Shown: piece by piece, positions 34,701 to 43,595 of the stretch
Layout of the letters: every line of letters begins with the position of its first letter
Numbering within the stretch: the first letter of the stretch is position 1
Origin: Rivularia sp034931125
GTDB taxonomy: Bacteria > Cyanobacteriota > Cyanobacteriia > Cyanobacteriales > Nostocaceae
Assembly: GCF_034931125.1 (NCBI RefSeq)
Contig: NZ_JAYGHM010000036.1
Location: forward strand, 15,518 to 79,517
DNA: 64,000 nucleotides
Direction: 5' to 3'
The notes under the pieces: generated by a model
Database searches by the model: none
Told to the model about the DNA's origin: nothing
Seen by the model: the letters and a program-made list of their open reading frames with translations, nothing else
Made by a program: the position numbers and the translations under genes

Positions 34701-35865
34701 TCAACCCGCTGGTCTCAACAAACAGAGCTTCTTCACCGTGACGGGTGCGGTAAGGTCTAGTGCGGAATTTACCTTTGTACTTTACAGTCCCGTCGGCTTT
34801 AGCTCGTACCTGTTGCGCGACTTCCCCGGTAAATACACCCCCGGTGTGGAATGTACGCATGGTTAGCTGGGTTCCAGGTTCGCCAATACTTTGGGCGGCA
34901 ATAATACCTACAGCTTCCCCAAGGTCTACCATTTTGGCATGAGCCAAACTCCAGCCGTAGCAGTGCTGGCATACGCTGCGGGCGGCTTCGCAAGTTAGGG
35001 GAGAACGAACTTCTACGTATTCAACTCCAGCCTCTTGGATCGCATCGGCGAGTTCCTCAGTAATCGGTGTATTGCGAGTTGCCAGGATTTCACCAGTTTT
35101 GGGATGCACCACATCGACATTAACCGACCTTCCCAAAAGCCGATTACCCAGAGGAATCAATATTTTATCTCCCTCCTTCATCGGACTGACAGGAATTCCC
35201 CGCGACGTACCGCAGTCGGTTTCGCGGATAATCACGTCCTGGGATACGTCCACCAAACGTCTGGTTAAATAACCACTATCAGCCGTCCGCAGCGCTGTAT
35301 CCACCAATCCTTTACGCGCACCATAGGACGAAATAATGTATTCAGTTACCGTCAAACCTTCGCGGAAGTTAGTTTTAATTGGTAAGTCAATGATTTCCCC
35401 TTGAGGATCTGCCATCAATCCCCGCATTCCCACCAGCTGACGTACCTGGGAAATATTACCCCTCGCACCACTAAACGCCATCATATAAACCGAGTTGAGG
35501 GGGTCGGTACTTTTAAAGTGACTCACCACCTCGTCTTTAAGAGCTTCCGAAGTCCCGTTCCAAGTATCAATTACCTTTTGGAAACGTTCAACCTCAGTAA
35601 TTTCACCGCGTTGATAGCGTTTCTCGGTAGCGCGAATTTCCTCTTCGGCAGCTTCCAAGAGCGATCGCTTAGAAGGAGGCACCATTAAATCATCAACACT
35701 AATAGAAACTCCCGCACGAGTCGCGTAACGGAAACCCAACTCCTTTAACTTATCCGCCATTACCGCAGTCCGAGCTGTACCGTAATTAGTAAAACCCCAG
35801 GAAATCAGCTTTCTCAGTTGCTTTTTATCAACTACGCGGTTGCGGAAAATCATTTTTTCGTTCAT
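31729..35865 (-). CDS. rpoC2: DNA-directed RNA polymerase subunit beta' (RpoC2)
   Basis: 1378 residues: the C-terminal half of the bacterial beta' subunit, separate in cyanobacteria and plastids. It begins MNEKMIFRNRVVDKKQLRKLISW and includes the region before the trigger loop (MMAFSGARGNISQVRQLVGMRGLM). The Zn-binding cysteines sit in CGTSRGI, CEAARSVCQHCYGW. The large cyanobacterial insertion (SI3) lies in the trigger loop, roughly between residues 340 and 980. After the conserved end (GTGFNAYEEMGIVDDYAADM) comes an about 75-residue tail dominated by Asp, ending LMDD. It is last in the rpsT-tatD-rpoB-rpoC1-rpoC2 unit. Confidence 0.98.
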   Translation of the reverse strand: MNEKMIFRNRVVDKKQLRKLISWGFTNYGTARTAVMADKLKELGFRYATRAGVSISVDDLMVPPSKRSLLEAAEEEIRATEKRYQRGEITEVERFQKVIDTWNGTSEALKDEVVSHFKSTDPLNSVYMMAFSGARGNISQVRQLVGMRGLMADPQGEIIDLPIKTNFREGLTVTEYIISSYGARKGLVDTALRTADSGYLTRRLVDVSQDVIIRETDCGTSRGIPVSPMKEGDKILIPLGNRLLGRSVNVDVVHPKTGEILATRNTPITEELADAIQEAGVEYVEVRSPLTCEAARSVCQHCYGWSLAHAKMVDLGEAVGIIAAQSIGEPGTQLTMRTFHTGGVFTGEVAQQVRAKADGTVKYKGKFRTRPYRTRHGEEALFVETSGLMTLEPQGSQKAAAMEISITKGSTLYVANGAKIKQGQLLAEVALGARTTRINTEKAVKDVASDIAGEVRFADVVAEQKTDRQGNTTTTAVRGGLIWIFSGEVYNLPPGAELIVDNGDRVETNGVIAESKLTSQHGGGVRLPEATPGKSTREIEIITASIVLDRASVTVQSSQGRNNYLISTANNQVFNLRATPGTKVQNSQVVAELIDDRYRTNTGGLLKFSGVEVQKKGKAKLGYEVVQGGTLLWIPEETHEVNKDISLLIVEDGQFVNAGDEVVKDIFCQNSGVVEVTQKNDILREVVVKPGELLMVDDPETVMSKDGSFVQAGEEFLGTTFTELRYIEYVETPEGPAVLSRPVVEFPVPTNPDVPSTTSANEESGRSIQLKAVQRISYKDSERIKSVEGVELLRTQLVLEIGEEGDEHGTSTSPLAADIELVTDENDPEIQRLQLVILESLVIRRDIAADATQGSTQTNLEVEDGLTIEPGAVVARTQILCKEGGTIQGIKVGTDAPRRCLILRSADMFIINLSEAPTCKVGDLLVEGAEISPGVFAEQSGEVVEVGTGQSSYAPREGEASIVPTGESTHYVTLRMGRPYRVSPGAVLQVDDTDLVQRGDNLVLLVFERAKTGDIIQGLPRIEELLEARKPKEGCILARRAGEVKPVYGDGDEAIALKILEAGGVVTDYPLGPGQNMVVSEGQMVATGQPLTDGPSNPHEILEVFFNQGSDEGVYACASHALQKVQTFLVNEVQSVYQSQGIEISDKHIEVIVRQMTSKVRLDDGGDTTMLPGELIELRQVEQVNEAMSITGGAKAQYTPVLLGITKASLNTDSFISAASFQETTRVLTEAAIEGKSDWLRGLKENVIIGRLIPAGTGFNAYEEMGIVDDYAADMSSGVLDEVDDPLDMVLDDRTARTYNLDSPTMATEGFGMRSTSQSILDDDNDLIADNEDIKGLTPVQVDNDDDDLDDDGDDSILGEFDDDDDDEDDDDDDLMDD

Positions 35866-35869
35866 TACG

Positions 35870-35995
35870 ATTTTAGATTTTAGATTTTAGATTTTGGATT
35901 ATTCTTTTAAAGAGACTCAGACAGTTTTAGACTTAGATTTTAAATTCTAGATTCTAGATTTTAGATAAAAAATCTAAAATCCAAAATCCAAAATC
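35870..35995. repeat. STRR heptamers in rpoC1-rpoC2 spacer
   Basis: ATTTTAG/ATTTTGG heptamers (35870-35900) are followed by further ATTCTAG/ATTTTAG units and then the complementary ATCTAAA/ATCCAAA units (35960-35995). The complementary arms could form a hairpin in the rpo mRNA. Confidence 0.85.
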
Positions 35996-35998
35996 AAC

Positions 35999-37876
35999 TT
36001 AGCTCGCTAAAGCTTCCTGAATCGCCATGTTGTAAATGACGCGACCTGGCGTTGTGTATATATACTGAGACATCATTTCTCCGTCTGCATCTTCTCTAAC
36101 GCGACGGAATTTGTAGAGCAAGGTACGGGTGCCGTCTTCGTTTTCTTGGATTTCCACTGGCTTACTATCATCTACATCCTGCTCCATTTCGCCGTCATAG
36201 CGGACGTAAACGTAAGCGTGTAGGTCTACTTGCTGTTGTTCGTAAGCCATTACTACGTCATTTAAAGAAGCATAATAACCCCCACGCCCTTTGGTGGCTC
36301 CAGGATTTTCTGCGGTTAAATAATATGCTCCCAATACCATGTCTTGGCTGGGGGTAATAATCGGCTTACCTGTAGCAGGTGAAAGTATGTTATTAGAAGC
36401 CAACATCAACAATCTTGCTTCCGATTGCGATTCCAAGGATAAAGGTACGTGAACCGCCATTTGGTCGCCGTCAAAGTCAGCGTTAAATGCCGGACATACC
36501 AAAGGATGCAGTTGAATTGCTCTTCCTTCTACCAAAATTGGTTCAAAAGCTTGAATACCCAAACGGTGCAAAGTCGGCGCACGGTTGAGCATCACCGGGT
36601 GTCCTTCGATGACTTCTTCTAAAACATCCCAAACTTGAGGGTCTGCCCGAGCTATTAATTTCTTGGCGGCTTTGATATTATTCACCATGCCGCCTCTAAT
36701 TAATCTGTTGATTACAAAAGGCTGGAATAGTTCGATCGCCATTTCCCTAGGCAAACCGCACTGGTGAATTTGCAGCTTAGGACCGACTACAATTACGCTT
36801 CTTCCGGAATAGTCAACCCGTTTACCCAACAAGTTTTGCCGGAAACGTCCTTGTTTACCTTCAATAATGTCCGACAAAGATTTCAACGGACGGTTGTTAG
36901 CACCAACTACAGTACGTCCGCGACGACCGTTATCAATCAAAGCGTCTACTGCTTCTTGCAGCATCCGTTTCTCGTTACGGACGATAATTTCCGGAGCCAG
37001 AATTTCTTGCAATCTCGCCAAACGATTGTTACGGTTAATTACGCGGCGATAAAGGTCATTCAAATCGCTCGTAGCAAAGCGACCGCCATCAAGCTGTACC
37101 ATCGGGCGCAAATCTGGAGGAATCACGGGGATTACCGTCATTACCATCCATTCAGGCTTGGAACCAGTAGCGATAAAGTTATCTATCACCCTTAACCGCT
37201 TGATTAACTTGGCTCGCTTTTGACCTTTTGCAACCAGAATATCTTCTCGCAAGGTTTCCGCTTCTGGTTCTAGATTGATATCCGCGAGTAACCGCAGCAA
37301 AGCTTCCGCACCAATCCCAACTTCTACCCCTTCCAACTGGGAATCTTCGCTGTAAATTTGGTCTTCAATTTCCAGCCACTGGTCTTCTGTGAGCAGTTGC
37401 TTATATGTTAATGACTCAGCATTACCAGGACTCAAAACTACATAAGAGTTGAAATAAACTATTTGTTCCACATCCCGCAGAGGCATATCTAACAGGATGG
37501 AAATATAGCTGGGAATACCTTTGAGATACCAAACGTGAGCTACTGGGGCGGCTAGTTTGATGTAGCCCATGCGGTGGCGACGTACTCTTGATTCGGTAAC
37601 TTCCACACCGCAACGTTCGCAAACGATACCTCTATGACGGACTCTCTTATATTTCCCACAATGGCATTCCCAGTCTTTCGCAGGACCAAAAATGCGCTCG
37701 CAAAAAAGCCCGTCCATTTCTGGCTTCAAAGTACGATAGTTAATCGTCTCCGGTTTGGTTACTTCACCAACCACTTGGGAATTAGGCAAAGTCCTTTCTC
37801 CCCATTGACGAATACGTTCGGGTGAAGCCAAGCCAATTTTTACGTAATCAAACTGATTATTTTGAGAATTTCTCAT
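35999..37876 (-). CDS. rpoC1: DNA-directed RNA polymerase subunit gamma (RpoC1)
   Basis: 625 residues: the N-terminal half of beta' (called gamma in cyanobacteria). The N-terminal zinc-binding module is CHCGKYKRVRHRGIVCERCG. The catalytic Mg motif NADFDGDQM is intact. The lid/rudder region (VDYSGRSVIVVGP) is recognisable. The protein ends near GRVIYNMAIQEALAS, the usual split point before RpoC2. Length is typical. It is 122 bp upstream of rpoC2 and 197 bp downstream of rpoB, with STRRs in both gaps. Confidence 0.98.
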   Translation of the reverse strand: MRNSQNNQFDYVKIGLASPERIRQWGERTLPNSQVVGEVTKPETINYRTLKPEMDGLFCERIFGPAKDWECHCGKYKRVRHRGIVCERCGVEVTESRVRRHRMGYIKLAAPVAHVWYLKGIPSYISILLDMPLRDVEQIVYFNSYVVLSPGNAESLTYKQLLTEDQWLEIEDQIYSEDSQLEGVEVGIGAEALLRLLADINLEPEAETLREDILVAKGQKRAKLIKRLRVIDNFIATGSKPEWMVMTVIPVIPPDLRPMVQLDGGRFATSDLNDLYRRVINRNNRLARLQEILAPEIIVRNEKRMLQEAVDALIDNGRRGRTVVGANNRPLKSLSDIIEGKQGRFRQNLLGKRVDYSGRSVIVVGPKLQIHQCGLPREMAIELFQPFVINRLIRGGMVNNIKAAKKLIARADPQVWDVLEEVIEGHPVMLNRAPTLHRLGIQAFEPILVEGRAIQLHPLVCPAFNADFDGDQMAVHVPLSLESQSEARLLMLASNNILSPATGKPIITPSQDMVLGAYYLTAENPGATKGRGGYYASLNDVVMAYEQQQVDLHAYVYVRYDGEMEQDVDDSKPVEIQENEDGTRTLLYKFRRVREDADGEMMSQYIYTTPGRVIYNMAIQEALAS

Positions 37877-37879
37877 AAA

Positions 37880-38076
37880 AAAGGTTAAAGGTCAAAGGTT
37901 CAAGGTCAAAGGTCAAAGGTAGAAACAGGTCAAAGGTAAGAATTAGCAGGTTAAAGGTCAAAGGTTGAGGAGTGATTAAAGGTATTAATTTCAGAAACAC
38001 AATTTTATCGTTCGTTATTACCTCTTACTTCCTACCTAATTACCTTTAACCTTTAACCTTTAACCTTTGACCTTTA
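37880..38076. repeat. STRR heptamers in rpoB-rpoC1 spacer
   Basis: AAAGGTC/AAAGGTT units (37882-37966) face the complementary AACCTTT/GACCTTT array at 38043-38075, so the spacer could fold into a long imperfect hairpin in the polycistronic mRNA. The right array reaches the last codons of rpoB. Confidence 0.85.
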
Positions 38077-41000
38077 CTGCTCTTCTTGTATTGTCTCGCG
38101 GGTGAGAGATTCGTAAGTGGGACGAGGTGGTGTACGACGAGAGTTTTGATCTGTCATCAGGTCAACTTCCACATCCAACGAACTACCATCATTTTGAGTT
38201 TCTACTTTATGGACTGCGATATCTAGTCCCAAAGATTGAAGTTCTCGCATCAATACTTTGAATGATTCTGGTGTTCCCGGACGAGGGATTGCTTTACCTT
38301 TAACAATGGCGTTAAGAGCTTCGTTACGTCCTTGCATATCGTCGGATTTGACAGTAAGTAACTCTTGCAACGTATAGGCAGCACCGAATGCTTCCAATGC
38401 CCATACTTCCATTTCTCCGAAACGCTGTCCGCCCTGCTGTGCTTTACCACCCAACGGCTGTTGTGTTACCAGAGAGTAAGGTCCGGTGGAACGAGCGTGG
38501 ATTTTATCATCTACCAAGTGGACTAATTTGAGCATATAAGCTACGCCTATAGTCACCGCTCGGTCAAAAGGTTCGCCGGTACGACCGTCGTAAACTTGTA
38601 TTTTCCCGCAGTTATCAGGATTAAATACCCAGTCTTTGCCAGTTTCGTCTCTTGCTTCTTGCAGCTTGCCGTGAACGATTTGCCGCGATGATTCTTCGCC
38701 ATACATTTCATCAAAAGGCGTAATCTTAAACCTGACTCCCAAAGTATGACCAGCCCAACCTAACAAGCATTCAAATACTTGTCCTACGTTCATCCGGCTG
38801 GGTACGCCCAAAGGATTGAGTACAATATCTACACAAGAACCGTCTGGCAAGTAAGGCATATCTTCTAAAGGTAATATCTTGGAAATAATCCCTTTATTGC
38901 CGTGCCGTCCAGCCATTTTGTCGCCAACTTGAATTTTCCGCTTTTGGGCTACATAAACTCGCACCACCATGTTGGCTCCTGGTGGTAGTTCATCACCTTG
39001 CTCGCGGGTGAATATACGTACATCTACGACTCTACCTTTCTCTCCGTTCGGTACTCGCAAGGAGTTGTCTCTTACATCTCTAGCTTTTTCACCGAAAATC
39101 GCCCGGAGCAATTTCTCTTCTGGTGGCTGGTCGGATTCACCCTTGGGTGTTACCTTTCCTACTAAGATGTCTCCAGCTTCTACCCAAGCACCAATCCGGA
39201 TAATTCCTTGTTCGTCTAAGTTTCGCAGCGCGTCTTCACCAACGTTAGGAATTTCTCTGGTAATTTCTTCGGGTCCTAGTTTGGTTTGTCTTGCTTCAAT
39301 TTCATATTTTTCAATGTGAATTGAAGTATAAACATCGTCTTGCACCAAACGTTCGCTAATGAGAATTGCATCCTCGTAGTTGTAACCTTCCCAAGGCATA
39401 TACGCAACTACAATGTTTTGTCCCAATGCTAATTCCCCACCTTCAGTGGAAGAACCATCTGCAAGTACCTGTCCGGCAATCACCTTTTCTCCTATCCTTA
39501 CCAAAGGTTTTTGGTTCAAGCAGGTGTCTTGGTTGGAACGTTGATACTTGGAAATTTTGTATTTTTCTTCCGGTTCATCGGGTGCGGGACGAACACGAAT
39601 TTCTGTGGCATCTACATAAGTAACGTCACCGTCGGTGCGGGATACGATCACCATCCCGGAGTCTCTCGCGGCTTGGGCTTCTAAACCAGTTCCTACTAAA
39701 GGACGTTCTGGTTTGAGCAATGGTACCGCTTGCCGTTGCATATTCGACCCCATTAATGCCCGGTTCGCGTCGTCATGTTCCAAAAATGGAATCAAACTTG
39801 TTGCAACCGAGACTATTTGTACTGGAGAAACCGCCACATAATCCACTTGTTCGGGAGTCGTGGTAGCCCAGTCTTGGCGGTAACGTACTGGTACTTGAGT
39901 ACCAACAATGTAGCCATTTTCATCAAGGGGCGTATCACCTGGAGCAACTCGCAGGTCGTCTTCTTCATCGGCAGTCATGTAGAGTGCTTGCTTCTCAAAC
40001 ATCACTTTGCCGTTTTCTACCGGACGAAAAGGTGTTTCCAAAAAGCCATAGGAATTTACCTTCGCGTGAGTCGCTAAGGAACCAATTAATCCCGCGTTCG
40101 GACCTTCTGGCGTTTCAATCGGACATATCCGTCCGTAGTGACTTGGATGGATATCTCGCACCGCAAAACCGGCTCGTTCGCGAGTTAAACCACCAGGTCC
40201 AAGTGCCGACAATCTACGTTTGTGGGTCAGTTCTGCTAAAGGATTGGTTTGATCCATGAACTGAGATAGCTGGGACGAACCAAAGAATTCTTTGATTGCT
40301 GCTACCAGAGGTTTGGGGTTAACCAAAGAAGCCGGAGTTAGTGACTCAGCATCGGATACGGTCATACGTTCGCGGATAATCCGCTCCAAACGGTTTAGAC
40401 CAACTCTCACTTGGTTTTGCAGTAGTTCGCCGACACTTCTGACTCGGCGATTTCCCAGATGGTCAATGTCATCGATATTACCGATGTCAAATTCTAAGTT
40501 GATTAGGTAATCTACTGCTGCCAAGATATCTGGAGCGGTCAAAACTCTAACTGTATCCGGAACTTGCAGGCGTAGCTTTTTATTCAGCTTATAGCGACCA
40601 ACGCGACCTAAATCGTAGCGTTTGGCATCAAAAAATCGTGAATCTAACAGCTGTTGTCCGCCCAATACTGTGGGTGGTTCGCCGGGACGCAATTTACGAT
40701 ACAATTCCATCAGGGCTTCTTCTTCAGAAAACTGCCCTTCTTTTTCAATGGTTTTTTGGAAGTATTCCGGGTGCCGCAAGGCATCGAAAATTTCGTTATC
40801 GGTGAGTCCCAAGGCTTTCAGTAGCACTTGAGCCGACAGCTTGCGAGTTTTATCAATTCTGACCCAAACTAAATCGTTACGGTCTGTTTCAAATTTTAGC
40901 CATGCTCCCCGGTTGGGAATTAAACTAGCAGAATAAGTACGACGACCATTTTTATCGATTTCGGATTTGTAATAAACCCCTGGGGATCTAACTATCTGGT

Positions 41001-41385
41001 TGACAATTACCCGCTCTGCACCGTTAATGATAAATGTGCCGCGTTCGGTCATCAAAGGCAAATCACCAATAAATACTTCTTGCTCTTTTATCTCCCCTGT
41101 TTCTTTATTTATTAAGCGCGTAGGTACGTACATTTGCACCGCATAGGTGCTATCGCGTCGCTTCGATTCATCTACACCATACTTAGGCTCTTTAAGCTTG
41201 TACTTTTGTCCTAAAAAGTGCAGTTCAAGTTTGCCGGTGTAATCTGTAATCGGACTAAAGGAATTAAGCTCTTCTACTAACCCTTCTTCTAAAAACCAGC
41301 GAAAACTAGAACGCTGAATTTCAATCAAGTCGGGCAACATGAAGCCCGGTTCTGTCATTGAGTCGTAATTCATGCCTAAATTCAA
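38074..41385 (-). CDS. rpoB: DNA-directed RNA polymerase subunit beta (RpoB)
   Basis: An 1103-residue catalytic subunit. It starts MNLGMNYDSM (a second Met 4 codons later is also possible) followed by the conserved LPDLIEIQRSSFRWFLEEGL. The rifampicin-region blocks SSQLSQFMDQTNPLAELTHKRRLSALGPGGL are wild-type in appearance. The C-terminal GDKMAGRHGNKG and GGQRFGEMEVWALEAFGA motifs are intact. It lacks the large insertions of the enterobacterial protein, normal for cyanobacteria. It leads the rpo genes after a 707-bp spacer behind tatD. Confidence 0.98.
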   Translation of the reverse strand: MNLGMNYDSMTEPGFMLPDLIEIQRSSFRWFLEEGLVEELNSFSPITDYTGKLELHFLGQKYKLKEPKYGVDESKRRDSTYAVQMYVPTRLINKETGEIKEQEVFIGDLPLMTERGTFIINGAERVIVNQIVRSPGVYYKSEIDKNGRRTYSASLIPNRGAWLKFETDRNDLVWVRIDKTRKLSAQVLLKALGLTDNEIFDALRHPEYFQKTIEKEGQFSEEEALMELYRKLRPGEPPTVLGGQQLLDSRFFDAKRYDLGRVGRYKLNKKLRLQVPDTVRVLTAPDILAAVDYLINLEFDIGNIDDIDHLGNRRVRSVGELLQNQVRVGLNRLERIIRERMTVSDAESLTPASLVNPKPLVAAIKEFFGSSQLSQFMDQTNPLAELTHKRRLSALGPGGLTRERAGFAVRDIHPSHYGRICPIETPEGPNAGLIGSLATHAKVNSYGFLETPFRPVENGKVMFEKQALYMTADEEDDLRVAPGDTPLDENGYIVGTQVPVRYRQDWATTTPEQVDYVAVSPVQIVSVATSLIPFLEHDDANRALMGSNMQRQAVPLLKPERPLVGTGLEAQAARDSGMVIVSRTDGDVTYVDATEIRVRPAPDEPEEKYKISKYQRSNQDTCLNQKPLVRIGEKVIAGQVLADGSSTEGGELALGQNIVVAYMPWEGYNYEDAILISERLVQDDVYTSIHIEKYEIEARQTKLGPEEITREIPNVGEDALRNLDEQGIIRIGAWVEAGDILVGKVTPKGESDQPPEEKLLRAIFGEKARDVRDNSLRVPNGEKGRVVDVRIFTREQGDELPPGANMVVRVYVAQKRKIQVGDKMAGRHGNKGIISKILPLEDMPYLPDGSCVDIVLNPLGVPSRMNVGQVFECLLGWAGHTLGVRFKITPFDEMYGEESSRQIVHGKLQEARDETGKDWVFNPDNCGKIQVYDGRTGEPFDRAVTIGVAYMLKLVHLVDDKIHARSTGPYSLVTQQPLGGKAQQGGQRFGEMEVWALEAFGAAYTLQELLTVKSDDMQGRNEALNAIVKGKAIPRPGTPESFKVLMRELQSLGLDIAVHKVETQNDGSSLDVEVDLMTDQNSRRTPPRPTYESLTRETIQEEQ

Positions 41386-42092
41386 ATCTATAGAGGGTTA
41401 AACTTGTATGGACGTATAGAAAGTTGCGATCGCACTGCTGTTGTAGTCAATTGAGTGTGGATAAATTAAGTAACTAAATCCATGCATGGCATCTCGTTCA
41501 AAAATTAATCCTCTCAAAGAAGCAGGTAAAATATGCCAAAACTTAATTATTTGTTTGAGCTTGTTCGGGTAAGCTAGCTTTTCGCTTCACAAGAAACTGT
41601 TTTCCTTTTCTCATTTCCCCTCCAAGATTAGGCTTTAATTCAAACAAGTTAGTGTGTTTCAATCTGCTATACCTTTAGTGAGCTTCGCTTAACGCCGTTA
41701 TGCCAACAGTATTTCTAATGTCATGTGATGATATCCTATTACTAAAGGAATTAATTGCTGCGTTGGTTTTCTCGAACGGCTTCGCGAACAGGCAGGTTAT
41801 AGTCCCAAACTCCGAACCTTAAACAATTTTCTATAAATGAAATAATTTGGCTCAATGGCTAAACTAGGTGTAACTCTAACTAATTATCAAAGCGATCATT
41901 ATCTATTGATAATATCCGCTATAAATAAAAATGCACCAAGTGGTGAATCGTTACTTTGAGCATTTGTGCAAACGCGACTCAACCATTATGACTCAATACT
42001 GCGTCGTTGAAGGGATTAATTCTATCATATTTATCCTCTTCCTAAAGACAGATTTTTGAGTAATACAGAGATTCACTTTTCAAGTGGTTTCT
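41386..42092. other. Long spacer upstream of rpoB
   Basis: 707 bp between tatD and rpoB, longer than other gaps in this gene order. It probably contains the rpoB promoter and leader. No L10-type leader, riboswitch, tRNA or repeat array is recognisable; short palindromic debris (TTCGCGAA near 41780) is present. Confidence 0.45.
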
Positions 42093-42878
42093 TCAAAGCT
42101 TCAAACCGAATAAATCGCAGGCATTTCTCGTTGTAATTGCAGCAATTTCACACAGAGTTTCTCCTCGCAAACTAGCTACTTGTTCGGCTACGTAACGAAC
42201 GTAGGATGGTTCGTTCCGTTTTTGTCCTCGTTTGGGAACCGGAGCTAAAAAAGGACAGTCAGTTTCAATCAAAAGGCGATCGCTTCTCACCATCGCAGCT
42301 GACTCCTTGATAGCATGGGCATTTTTAAAGGTAACGGTTCCGCTAAAGCTGACATAAAAGCCCAAATCCAAAAACCATTGGGTTTCTTCAGGAGTTCCAC
42401 CCCAGCAATGCATAACCCCCCGTACCTTTTCTCCATAATGCTCAATAAAATCTTGGAGAATTTGCTTCAACTCCAATGCTGCTTCTCTACAGTGGATAAT
42501 AACTGGTAAGTTTAGTCTCGCCGCAATTTCCAACTGTTTTTGCAACACCATACGTTGCTGCTCGCAATTATTGGCTTTAAAAAAATCCAGCCCCATCTCC
42601 CCAATCGCGACTACTTTTTCGGACGAATTAGCTGCCGATTCTATTTCATTAGCTGTTTGAGATGTCCATTTATGGGCATCCAAGGGATGCAATCCTATCG
42701 CAAAGCTAATTTCAGGGAATCGATTAGCTAAGGCTTGAATCCCCAAAAATTCCGATGGCTCAACGCATGAATGTACCAGACGCACTACACCCGCTTCTTG
42801 CCATCGAGAACGCACTTCTTCTAAATCGGGTTGGAACTGGTCAAAGTTAAGATGAACGTGGGTGTCAATCAACTGCAT
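42093..42878 (-). CDS. TatD-family metal-dependent hydrolase
   Basis: A 261-residue TIM-barrel hydrolase with the metal-site motifs THVHLNFD (N-terminal HxH), GEMGLDFF, VIHCREA, MHCWGG and the late ETDCPFLAP. Family members have 3'-5' exonuclease or deoxyribonuclease activity and are linked to DNA repair and RNA quality control. Length is typical. It is placed between rpsT (81-bp gap) and rpoB, the usual cyanobacterial order, so it is probably cotranscribed with rpsT. Confidence 0.95.
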   Translation of the reverse strand: MQLIDTHVHLNFDQFQPDLEEVRSRWQEAGVVRLVHSCVEPSEFLGIQALANRFPEISFAIGLHPLDAHKWTSQTANEIESAANSSEKVVAIGEMGLDFFKANNCEQQRMVLQKQLEIAARLNLPVIIHCREAALELKQILQDFIEHYGEKVRGVMHCWGGTPEETQWFLDLGFYVSFSGTVTFKNAHAIKESAAMVRSDRLLIETDCPFLAPVPKRGQKRNEPSYVRYVAEQVASLRGETLCEIAAITTRNACDLFGLKL

Positions 42879-42959
42879 TGATTTATCCTTGTTTAAAAGT
42901 CAGCAATTAAAAACAATGAATATTGCTGCCGATCTGGGTAAGCACGAACAAATTACGAT

Positions 42960-43259
42960 TTAACCTTCTGTTGTTTGCGTAAGAACGCTGAGTTTTTTCG
43001 CTAATCGAGATTTTTTCCTCGCTCCATTATTTCGATGAAGAACTCCCCGCTTTACAGCTTTATCAATTTTGCTACAAGCAGCAGACATATTATCCAATAC
43101 TTCTTTCTTTAATTCAGGAGTTGGTTCGGCTACATAGGTATCCAACGCGGTGAAGTATTTCTTCATTAACGTTTTCAATGCCGATTTGTAGGTTTTATTA
43201 CGGACTCGATTGCGTTCTCCAACTAGAACACGTTTAAGAGCAGATCTTGAATTCGCCAC
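42960..43259 (-). CDS. rpsT: 30S ribosomal protein S20
   Basis: 99 residues, strongly basic and helical, binding 16S rRNA in the small subunit. Hallmarks are the Lys/Arg-rich start (ANSRSALKRVLVGERNRVRNK), SALKTLMKKYF, and the conserved KIDKAVKRGVLHRNNGARKKSRLAKKL-type C-terminus. It is the first gene of the rpsT-tatD-rpoB-rpoC1-rpoC2 block and is divergent from a Ser/Thr kinase gene across 336 bp. Confidence 0.97.
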   Translation of the reverse strand: MANSRSALKRVLVGERNRVRNKTYKSALKTLMKKYFTALDTYVAEPTPELKKEVLDNMSAACSKIDKAVKRGVLHRNNGARKKSRLAKKLSVLTQTTEG

Positions 43260-43595
43260 AGGTTTTAAGAACTATATATATGTACGCACAATAATAGCCT
43301 TACTAATATAGCATCCAATTTGTCAATATGGTGATGCTACAAAAAAATATTGTGAAAAAAAATTATTTATAGTAAACGAAGAAAAATCGGTTGTGGAAAA
43401 TTTTCAGTTAAACCAGCACTTTAACAGTTAAACGCTGTATGTACCTACATATTCTAACTGTAAATTATGTAAATTAAGAGCGATCGCCAAAAATCAAACC
43501 AGAAATAAAATCATAAAACTTAACTTCAAACAGCATCACTGCGGATAAAGGGGTAAAATATATTACTAGGATTTTTAATAGTACTTACCGTTAAA
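43260..43595. other. Divergent promoter region of rpsT and first kinase gene
   Basis: 336 bp, AT-rich, with one HIP1 octamer near 43481. It must contain the rpsT promoter and the kinase promoter. No specific regulator site or RNA gene can be supported. Confidence 0.4.

Noticed and set aside
35870..38076. Possible CRISPR arrays or telomere-like tracts in rpo spacers
   Set aside because: Units are 7 bp, contiguous and without unique spacers. They are STRRs.
32087..40831. Many forward ORFs of 60-140 codons opposite rpoC2, rpoC1 and rpoB
   Set aside because: They are antisense frames of strongly conserved genes, with no ribosome sites or domain patterns.
41386..42092. Possible riboswitch or tRNA in the long rpoB leader
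   Set aside because: No T-loop sequence, cloverleaf or recognised riboswitch core could be found by eye.
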